DNA of 64,000 bases from positions 634,467 to 698,466 of the forward strand of contig JAAOMT010000659.1 of assembly GCA_016748015.1 (NCBI GenBank), in the 5' to 3' direction. Origin of the DNA: Geosiphon pyriformis. Its lineage: Eukaryota > Glomeromycota > Glomeromycetes > Archaeosporales > Geosiphonaceae. Made by a program: the position numbers and the translations under genes. Below the pieces are notes generated by a model. It was not told the origin of the DNA. It was given only the letters and a program-made list of their open reading frames with translations, and ran no database searches. The stretch's first letter is position 1. Every line of letters starts with the position of its first letter. Shown here one piece after another: positions 55,875-64,000 of the stretch.

Positions 55875-58800
55875 TTATACTTGGTTTTTGCTAATCATTT
55901 GGGTTGGTATTACCACAACTGATAACCAATCAAGTCATTTGTAATATTTCTTAAGTTGTGTGTTATGAACAGGTTGATCATTAAAGATTGTTCCAGATTG
56001 ATCTTGAAGAATATAAGAACTATTGTTCAAAACTTTTTTGACTATAAAGAGTTCTTTCCACCGGCTAGAGAATTTATCACCATAAACATTGTCTCTGTCT
56101 GAACGGTATTCTAATACCAAGTCACCAACACTTAAAGAAAGTGTTTTATAGGTTTTCTTCTTTTTAAGCTTTTTTTGAAACTGTTTTATCTTTTCTAAAG
56201 CAACTATTCGTGCTTCTACCAATAAGTCAAGAATGGTACCAAGTCTTTTTTGCAAAATGTCTTTGTAATTTGCTATTGTGATCTTTTCAAAGGGTATTGT
56301 CTCAATGTTAGTTTCTATTAGTAGTGTTGTCATGCATCCATAGAGCAGATAAAAAGGTTCATAACTTGTTATGTCATGATTCACAGTTCTATAAGCAAAC
56401 AAAGCTGAAGGCAGTACTTTGTTCCATAAATTTGTTTCTTCATTTGTTTTGGTTAAGATTTCACACAGTGTTCTATTAAAACGTTCCACTAGGCCATTTG
56501 TTTAGGGGTGATAAGGGGAGGAAAGTTTGTGATGTATTCTTATTTTTCTACAAAGTTCTTCAACCAGTGTACTGAGAAAAGCTTTTTCTCTATTAGATAA
56601 AAGTTCTCTGGGGCAGCCATGATGGCAGATGATATCTTCATAAATGAAATTGGCTATTAAGACTGCACTTTGTAAGATAGTCAGTAGCTGTGATAATGTA
56701 TCTGTTGTCATCAGGGGTTATTGTTAAGGGTCCAACAACATCTATACCAATTCTGTCAAATGGTTGACCAACAGAGATTGGATGGATATCTTCTTTTTTA
56801 TTGGGTTTTCCTCTTCTTTGGCAGGTATCACAAGTTTTAATGTACTCAGCAATATCTTTTTCCAAGGTAGGCCAATAATAGTAAGCTAGAGTTTTCTGAA
56901 TTGTTTTAGTCTTTCCAAAATGTCCAGCTAATGGATCAGTGTGCATGTTATAGATCACAATTTCTCTTTTTTCAAATCTTATAACTCTTTAGAGGCAGTC
57001 AGGATCTTTTCTATTTCTTTTGTATAATTGGTTTTGGCAGATTAAATAAAAATTTAATTGTTTATGCAAATGTTCTCTTTGTTGTCGAGTGTATTTCAGT
57101 AAGTATTGTCCTTTACCCAAAAATTCTATTAAGGCAGAGTAGTTGTCCAAGTCCATTATCATGTTTGTTTGTGGGAAAGTTACTAATAATTAGTTTGGTT
57201 TGGTTTGAGGTGGTTGTACTGTCACTTAGTGGTAAGTTTGGAAAGAATGTTAGCATTTTGATGATTAGCTCCTTTGCAATGTTGAATATTATAGTCAAAT
57301 TTGTTCAAGTGGAGTATCCAGCAAGTTAATCTTTTGTGTTCTAGCTTCTTTTTGTTGCACAGCCAAACCAAAGCTTGGTGATTTGTTACTACCAAGAATT
57401 TGGCACCAAGAAGATATTTGTTCTAATAACTAGTAGTTCATACTACTGCCAGACATTTTTGTTCAGTCACCAAGTAGTTCTGCTCTGCTGGTGAGAGAGT
57501 TCTACTGGCATATGCTATGGCATGTTTTTTGTCATTTTCATTTTTTTGGAATAAAACAGCTCCAAGTCCATAGCCAGATGTATCAATGTGGAGGATGAAA
57601 GGTTGATCTAGATTAAGTTGCTTCAGAATTGGTTTAGTGACTAGTTTTTTCTTTAGAGTTTCAAAAGCTTTTTGTTGGTGTGTGTCCCAATAGTAGTTGA
57701 CGTTTTTCCTGAGTAGCTGATTAAGTAGAGCAGCTATTTTGGAGAAATCCTTGACAAATTTGTGATAATAGGAAGCCAAACCAAGGAAAAAGCATAGTTC
57801 ATGAACATTCATTGGTTGTCTAATGTTCTGGACTTTTTCAACCTTAGCTGGGTCAGGAAAGATTCCATCTTTTGTGATAAGATGACCAATGAATTAGGTG
57901 AATTGTCTTTCAAAGAAAGATTTAATCAGGTTGATCTTGAGATCTGCATTTCTAAGAAGATCAAAAACCTTTTGCAAATGTTTAAGGTGTTCATCCCAGG
58001 TTTTTGAGTACACTATTATATTGTTCAGATAGACCAGAACAAAGTTTTCTTTCACTAATTCAAATACTTTATCTATTAAGCATTAAAAAGTGGGAGGGGC
58101 ATTAGTGAGACCAAAAGACATGACTGTGAATTCATAGATACCATACTTGGTAATGAAAGCAGTTTTCTTCTGGCTTTCTGGATCCATCTCTACTTGCCAG
58201 AATCCAGCAGTTAGATCAATAGTTGAAAAGAAAGCAGCATCAATCTTGGGAAGTGGGTACATGTTTCTTTTAGTGATGACATTTAATTGGTAGTAGTCAA
58301 CACAGAAGCATAGAATTCCACTTTTCTTGGGTACCACTACAACTGGGAAAGCCCATTCATTCTTGGTTTTTTGTATGAATCTAAGTTCTTTCATTCAGTT
58401 TATTTCTTTCTTGATGAACTCATCATTTTGGCAATTGGATTGGTAAGGCTTCAAATGGATGGGGCAAGTTTCTCTGGTGGTGATGGTGTGTTGTATCACA
58501 TGAGTTTGTTCTGGGGTATTACCTTCTTTTGAGATAACTGGACTGTTTCTTGCCAACAGATTTTCAATGTCTATCTTTCTTTCTTCTGGGGAGGGTTCTT
58601 TTTGTTTTACTACTAATAATTGGGTCTCAGGTGGTTCATTCTCAAAGGACTTCTGTACTTCTTTTAATTCATCTCTTGGTATTAGTCTAATTGGTTTCCA
58701 ATCTTTGTAATAGATCAGGCATGATTTGCATTCATCACTTGGAGAATACAAAGGTTTATTGCACCAGCACTGGGCACAAGGGCCATGCCACCAATAACTG

Positions 58801-59890
58801 TATTTGGCTTTCTTGCCAGGCTTTTGGTCAAAGGTTCTTCTTAGGATATTATAGTAGGGCCAGCAGATCAGCTTGCCATTTACAATAATTCTCTTTCTAT
58901 TAGCTTTAACATTGTCTAGTGACTTGTCATTGCTGGTGAAGGTGGTATAAGCAAGTTCAGCAGTTTCTTCTTGTTCTTTTTGTTCATCTTCTTCATCACT
59001 TTCTTCATTATCTGATTCCTTTGATTGCTTATCTTCTTGATTTTGTTTGGTTGCTGAAAGAGTTGTTCAATGGTGACATTTAACCACAATGAGTTTTTTA
59101 CCACATCTTATGGTTAGCTTACAAAGTTCATAGTCGAGTAAGGCTTTTGCTTTCTTGAGCCACTCATTGCCAACAATGATGGTGTATTCTTTAGCTTCAG
59201 AAACTTCCATGTCAGTTTCAATACTGATGCCATTAATGTGGAGAGGAATAGCTTTGGCAATGCCCAGACCTTTCTTTTTGTTACCATGTATGTTGGTCAT
59301 TGGTCGGGTGAAAGGCTCATCAATTTTTCTACCAATTGCTTCAAGGAAGTGTTTGGCAATTACACTAACAGATAATCCACTGTCTAGGATCAAGTCAATA
59401 AAGTAACCAGCCACTTGTGCTTTGCAAATTAAAGGAGTAACATTGCTGTTATTAGCAAGTCCAGCTTGGCAAGGGCGTTTATTGGTCTTTGGTGTTTTCT
59501 TTTTGGAGATTAGAGATTTGCAGAGATTTTTTCTGAACTGTGGATGGGTCATTAACTGGCCAAAGGTAATGTGTATGGGATTTCTATGAGATCTTTGACA
59601 ACAGAATAGGGTCCAGATTTTTGTACAATTTTTGGAAGTTCCAACTTTGGAGGGTTCTTAAAAACTTTGACTTTTGGTGGCTCATTGTTATCAGCAGTGA
59701 AAGTTGAGGCTTTGTTGGAATCTAGAACGAAATCAACCTTGGCTTTCTTCTTTTTTCTGGTTAATTCAGAAGTGTTGATTGCTAATTCATCTATGTCATG
59801 GTCGTCATCAGTTAAGTTAAAAGCAAAAAAGGGGTTTTCTTCTGGTTGGCTTGTACTCTCACTCTTTGGAGATGCACTTACCAGTTTAAA
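55875..59890 (-). pseudogene. pol: pol of copy J, broken
   Basis: From right to left: protease region 59552-59067 (DSGLS for DSGSS), acidic Glu/Lys linker, Cys cluster at about 58785-58725, RT 58751-58083 (FCVDYYQLNVIT, FGLTNAPPTF), RNase H 57812-57438 (LHIDTSGYGLGAV), integrase zinc domain and core 56958-56502 (AGHFGKTKTI, CDTCQRR, LLSNREKAFLS where the second Asp is Asn) and C-terminus 56489-55935 (MERFNRT, LVLEYRSDRDNVYGDKF). A 1-nt deletion near 59580 shifts the frame before protease. It ends with TAA 55877-55875. Confidence 0.88.
59878..59890 (-). promoter_or_regulatory. Programmed -1 frameshift site of copy J
   Basis: Minus strand T-TTA-AAC (59890-59884), TGG, TAA (59880-59878). The stop is TAA instead of TAG; heptamer and phase are unchanged. 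Confidence 0.77.
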
Positions 59891-61398
59891 GGCTGATAGA
59901 CTGTGGCTTTAACTAGAGGATCTTCTCCAAAGAAATTGATGTTGGCATGGTTGGGTTTTTGATTGGGAGCATTATTGTTGATGGGTTTATTGTTTTGATT
60001 GTCATTATTTCTGGGGACTGGAGGAGGTAAAGGAGGATTGTTGCAATCTTTTGAGAAATGTCCAGTTAATCTACATCTATAACATACAGGAGAACCACAA
60101 TTTTGCTGTCTTTGATAAGGAGGTTGCTGGGGCTGATTAAAGTGTAGTTCATATTTGGGTCTTTGTGGTTGTTGGTTATCTTTAACTGCTTGTGTCAAAG
60201 ATTTTAATAACCAGGCAAGATTGGCTGTGAGTCTATCAATTAATTGTTTATTTGGATTTTGAGTTTGGGCAGCAAAAGAGGCAGCAGCTATTTGAGGGGC
60301 AGGAGCCATGACAAGAGCAGAAGCAAAAACTGGAAGTATAAATTCCAAATGTATTTTTTGGTTGTCTTCAATTCGTTGGGCAAGTTCAATGGCCATGTTC
60401 ATTGTAGGATTGTCTTTTAGGGCCAAGAGAGGCCAAAAAGCATAAGATAAATTGGTTCTCAATCTTTTTGTAAAGGAATGAATTTTTTGCTCTTCTGTCT
60501 AATTTTTTTCAGAGTCTACACATTTGATTAACTTTCTGATTGCTTTAGCATATTTAGTTACAATTTCACCTGGACCTTGAGTTCTTCTTTCCAATTCTAT
60601 GCACCACTTGAATATCAAGATTGGGGTTCTGAACTTGTTTTCAAACCAGGTTGTGAAAGAGGTGTTGTTTTTTTCGGCATTTGCTAGCATCTATCTAATG
60701 ATTCTTTGATGGGCATTAGTATCAGTTTTCTGTAAGAACCAGGTAGCAGGAGAGCCTTAGAGGTAGCCACCAACAATTTGAAACTTGTACTCATCATCGT
60801 ATTGGTTGGCTGTAGCAGCTCTTTCAAAGTCATCCAACCATTCAATTGAATCTTATGCATTGCTTCTGAATAATGGTAGTGGGGTGTTGTTTCTTTGTCC
60901 CAAAGCAGTTTGTATGCCTTGGAGGGCAGCCAGGATGTTTGCTTGTATTGAATTATAAGCTATTGGTTCAGGGGTTACTGTTTGAGTGGAATGTTCTGAT
61001 TTACTTAAAAAGAGATCTGTTTCAAGGAGAGTTATAATTGATTGGTGAGCAGCAACCCAAATGTGTATTTGGTAATTCAAATATTCAAAATCAGGGGGCT
61101 GTTGTGTGAAAGTTGGGAAGTATAAAAGCTGATTAATGCTATTATTTTTTTCTTCAAAGTTGTCTTCAAAATAAGCTTGGTTAAAATAATAAGTTGTATA
61201 TGCTGTATAAGTTTCAGCTGAGTGCTTGTTTAGGAACCAGTTCCAAAAGTCTTGGAATTGTCTATTAGATTGTTCTTTAAGGAGAAAGCAGATCAAGCAG
61301 GAGGGCAAGAGATTGAGTTCAATAAAGTCTAGATCGTTTCTGTTGTATGCTGCAAAGTGTTCTTCTGATTGCTGTTGCAGGTATAAATAATCACCCAT
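59878..61398 (-). pseudogene. gag: gag of copy J, broken
   Basis: ATG 61398 gives MGDYLYLQQQSEEHF. Open segments 61398-60853, 60690-60499 and 60462-59878 cover the N-terminal domain, gag core (KFRTPILIFKW) and zinc knuckle CYRCRLTGHFSKDC (about 60084-60043), which keeps C-C-H-C. Gaps are due to stops at former Gln/Trp codons. The 60462-59878 segment ends exactly at the natural gag stop. Confidence 0.87.
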
Positions 61399-61427
61399 AC
61401 AATAAGAAAATAAGTGAATTTTGACAA

Positions 61428-61444
61428 CCTCATAGGGAGCACCA
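61428..61444 (-). promoter_or_regulatory. Putative primer-binding site of copy J
   Basis: TGGTGCTCCCTATGAGG on the minus strand, six bases inside the LTR; one base different from copies A and C. Confidence 0.65.
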
Positions 61445-61450
61445 CTTTTA

Positions 61451-62159
61451 TGTTATGAGTTGGAGTAACAAGTTAATGGATAGCAAGAGAGAACAGGATT
61501 GTAGAATTATGGAAATAATCAAAGGGGAATTCAACTTTAAAGAGCGAATTGAATAAGTATGAATTCAATGTGCGAGATCAGTCTCATAAAATATCTCAGT
61601 TGCTATTCTTTTCAAAGATAACTGGGGAATCTGAAGGTAAAGAGATAGTCCGTATTGTCAACAATTGATCACCACTAGTATAATTCTATGCTTCACATCA
61701 GTACTTTTAGAATTCAATATTAGGTATCAACTTGTGTTTTTTAGTCATGTTTATTCAAATAATCTTCAAATGCTACAATTATATATGTTAGGAAAAGGCC
61801 AACAAATAATCTTTTATCTTTAAGATGTTTAGATACTTGAAGGTAGGAAAAAAGAAATTAGTGATAAGAGAAAGATTGAGATAAAAGTTGTTATTTTATT
61901 TATTCTTAATTATTCAGATGCTTGTTATTACATGCTTTTTTACAGCTAAGAGATTTATCACTTATATAGCTGTCAAAAGTGGTCAATGATCAGGTCAATG
62001 ATCAGGTTATTGATCAGGTCAATGATCAGGTCAATGGTTAGGTCAACAGTCAGGTCATTGATCAGATCAATGATCACTTTCTAAAAATAGTGTGGCTAAT
62101 CATATGACATCAGTGGCTAATACATGTGATAACTAATAAAAACTATGAGTTTCAACCAT
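61451..62159 (-). repeat. 5' LTR of copy J (709 bp, last bases displaced)
   Basis: Starts TGTTATGAGTTGGAG on the plus strand and stops at TTTCAACCAT, four bases short of the normal AACA end, where element G begins. The 12-bp array lies at about 61980-62078. Confidence 0.92.
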
Positions 62160-63016
62160 TGTTACTCATAGAATATAGAAAATATAGTATTATTAGTTAG
62201 TAGATATTAGCCAATTAGATGTAGACGTAGTAAATGTGGAATTCCAGGATTTCTCTTAAAGGAATTGCAGGATTCCAGGAATTTCAAAATTCCCCAATGA
62301 GGAATTGCAGGATTCCAGAATTCCAGAAATTCCAGGATTCCTGTCACAAGGAATTGAAGAATTGAGAAATCTCAATTATGTATATATAGCAATAGGATTA
62401 GAAGCTAAAAAGACAGACCTCTCAAGTTTAGATTTAATCTAAGCAACTCTTCAAATCACAATTATCTAATAAATAACTATTTGTTATCTTAAATCTATTT
62501 CCACTATTAACACTTTATGTTGATAGTAATCGACACTTAACCACACTAGAACAATAGCTCTTAATCATGGCTATTGACAGAATACTAACTTGCAAATCAC
62601 CTTGGCTTATTTCTTTTCTTTCTTTATTTTCTTTTCTTTTCTTTATTTTTTTGCTTTGATTTTATTGTTGTTTACTAACTCTATTGAGGATTAACGCACA
62701 GGACACTGACGTCAGGATAAACATGACTGGTAAAAGACCCAGGAATAAAGGTAGAACACTCGATTGAAGATAGCTTACCAGGAGGAATACTGGCCACCAA
62801 GCTGAGAAAGAAATTGACAAAACTGCAGTTTCAGAAAGCTACAAATAAAACTATCACCATTGAATCTCTGTTTATTATACAAAGAATTCAACTAAACTCT
62901 TCAGATACAAATCCTTTAGGCACAAACCTTCAGATTACTATCAACTGCAATTAGATTTGAGTACCAAGTTATGGATTTTTTATTTAACCCAACAACAGAA
63001 ATAGTCACTTGTAACA
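62160..63016 (+). repeat. 5' LTR of element G (857 bp)
   Basis: Begins TGTTACTCATAG and ends CACTTGTAACA (6-bp inverted ends TGTTAC/GTAACA). It has a GGAATT/AATTCC-rich zone (62238-62364), TATATATA at 62381-62388, the block CAATAGCTCTTAATCATG (about 62551), and a T/C-rich tract (about 62610-62665). No gene. Confidence 0.85.
62238..62364. repeat. Clustered GGAATT/AATTCC inverted motifs in the G LTR
   Basis: Many copies of GGAATT, GAATTCC and GGATTCC in both orientations, with the repeated block GGAATTGCAGGATTCCAG (62261-62278 and 62301-62318). It can fold into alternative hairpins and sits just upstream of the TATA-like sequence. Confidence 0.75.
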
Positions 63017-63018
63017 TT

Positions 63019-63035
63019 TGGTGCTCCCTATGAAG
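63019..63035 (+). promoter_or_regulatory. Putative primer-binding site of element G
   Basis: TGGTGCTCCCTATGAAG two bases after the LTR. It shares TGGTGCTCCCT with family A. Confidence 0.65.
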
Positions 63036-63078
63036 TATAATTCTACAGAGAACTAGCACCAACAAGAACAAACCAAAA

Positions 63079-64000
63079 GTGACAAAATCAGAAAATATAG
63101 GAGCAAACCATTTAGGATTTGCGAAATCCTTGTTTCAACAATACAGCCAACAATTAGGATTAAACAGTAATCATTACCCAGCCGAATCAGCCTTCAATTT
63201 CTATGTCAATGACAAAATCACTGAATGCTTAGGAGGAACAGTTAACATTGAAGCAGCAAGAGAAAACTTTTACACAGAATTATTCCAACACACCAACTTA
63301 CCAAGGAACTATAGTTTCACACCAATAATCAGAGAAATCAACCAAACTATTAAAAAGTACACTCAACAACAATTTCCTATTACCTATGTAAATAAAGGCA
63401 AAAGAAGGTTACAAACACCAGCAGTAACGCCTAAAGGGATACAACTACCAACCTGGAAAAAACAAAGAATTGAATCCCTATCATATCCATCATATCATTA
63501 CACACCTGAAAACACTATCAATATTTCATCTGCAGGTGCGTCCACACCAAATGCAACATGAACATTTGGACGATTCTCATTCCAAAGTAAACAAAGGAAA
63601 GTGGAGTTATTAGGACCATACGGTAAATATTTTGAAGGATTTAAATCGTGATTACCAACACCATCAGGAATTTAATCACTGCTACCTCAACCAGACTTTG
63701 GAACTGCTACTCCGTAAGAACTATTTGAAGAAGAAGAAGAAGAGGAATTGGAAGATCAAGAATTTACTTACCAAAATCTGATCCTTGAAAACCCAGAATT
63801 TGAAACCCCAAACATTCAAACTCAGCGAGAAAATCCAGAAATCGAAATCCTGAATATTCAAACACCACAAAATCAAAACCTTGAAGTAATTAATCAGCAC
63901 TTACCTCCAGTTATCATCATCAATCAACCACCAGTTGAACCAATTGGCCAGCTCATCCAAACACCAAACCAACAAAATCAACAATCATCTCCAGTACTGT
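63079..64000 (+). pseudogene. gag: gag-position ORF of element G, four in-frame stops, runs off window
   Basis: A conventional ATG is not clear; the frame is open from 63079 for 160 codons (SENIGANHLGFAKSLFQQY, then a Lys/Arg-rich GKRRLQTPAV). It continues in the same frame to the window end through four stops, TGA 63559, TGA about 63649, TAA about 63673 and TAA about 63715, each one transition from TGG or CAA. The later part is Glu-rich (FEEEEEEELED, about 63724-63756), then Pro/Gln/Asn-rich. No zinc knuckle or protease is reached. I call it gag by position only; it has no clear similarity to family A gag. Confidence 0.65.

Larger units (their letters stand above)
54497..62159 (-). mobile_element. 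Ty3/Gypsy copy J, nearly complete (7.66 kb)
   Basis: Minus-strand family A element with both LTRs (54497-55222 and 61451-62159), primer site, gag, frameshift site, pol, ORF3 and polypurine tract. It inserted into copy I at the RT-RNase H boundary (left flank ATAC). The last four LTR bases on the right are displaced by insertion of element G at 62160. Confidence 0.93.
62160..64000 (+). mobile_element. Element G: second LTR retrotransposon family, 5' part
   Basis: 5' LTR (62160-63016), primer site and a gag-position reading frame running off the window. It inserted 4 bp inside the terminal edge of copy J's LTR, so it is younger than J. Its LTR matches the decayed G' LTR (48320-49276). Confidence 0.83.

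Noticed and set aside
1-64000. Host genes, tRNAs, rRNAs or introns
   Set aside because: Essentially all sequence is accounted for by retroelement pieces; I saw no cloverleaf, rRNA motif or non-element domain.

Overview
The window is a eukaryotic, probably fungal, transposon graveyard. I recognise no host gene, rRNA or tRNA. It is strongly A+T-rich and is filled with Ty3/Gypsy-type LTR retrotransposons (gag; pol in the order protease, RT, RNase H, integrase) and APE-type LINEs that carry an RNase H domain. Dense nesting, A+T richness and RNase H-bearing LINEs fit a large-genome fungus such as an arbuscular-mycorrhizal (Glomeromycotina) species. That assignment is inference; no host gene anchors it.

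Four groups of elements are present. (1) A dominant Ty3/Gypsy family, here 'family A', has LTRs of about 630-730 bp starting TGTTATGG and ending GTAACA. It is represented by copies A (1-5951, -), B (13044-16512, +), C (24781-32466, +, complete), D (34270-35189, +), E (36500-37423 and 45791-45990, -), F (37424-45790, +, complete), H (49278-50158, -), I (50159-54496, -) and J (54497-62159, -, nearly complete), plus several lone LTRs. (2) A second LTR family is represented by G (62160 to window end, +) and a heavily decayed relative G' (46622-49276, +). (3) An unrelated 867-bp solo LTR lies at 52029-52895. (4) A LINE family is represented by LINE-1 (5952-13043), LINE-2 (16603-34195, full-length but interrupted), LINE-3 (14355-15902, -, 5'-truncated), LINE-X (tail only, split) and a 2.4-kb ORF1-only derivative (16734-19171).

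The nesting can be read from target-site duplications (TSDs). LINE-X sits in Ty3 copy D. Ty3 copy B lies inside the LINE-X 3' tail, with LINE-1 adjoining B's integrase region and Ty3 copy A adjoining LINE-1; LINE-3 sits in B's LTR (14-bp TSD). LINE-2 also sits in the LINE-X tail (15-bp TSD). The ORF1-only element sits in the LINE-2 5' region (13-bp TSD) and Ty3 copy C sits in LINE-2 ORF2 (4-bp TSD GTAG). To the right, F lies in E and carries a solo LTR (4-bp TSD ATAC). Then H contains I, I contains the 867-bp solo LTR (4-bp TSD CTGG) and J, and G sits in the terminal bases of J's LTR.

The most notable biology: family A has a conserved T-TTA-AAC slippery heptamer 3 nt before the gag stop, with pol in the -1 frame. 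It also has an unrecognised third ORF of about 218 aa between pol and the 3' LTR, a Cys cluster between protease and RT, and a variable 12-bp repeat array just upstream of the LTR TATA box. The ORF1-only element appears to be a LINE derivative in which ORF2 has collapsed to 35 codons while both LINE ends are kept. Nearly all genes are pseudogenes; many of their stops are one transition away from TGG or CAA/CAG.
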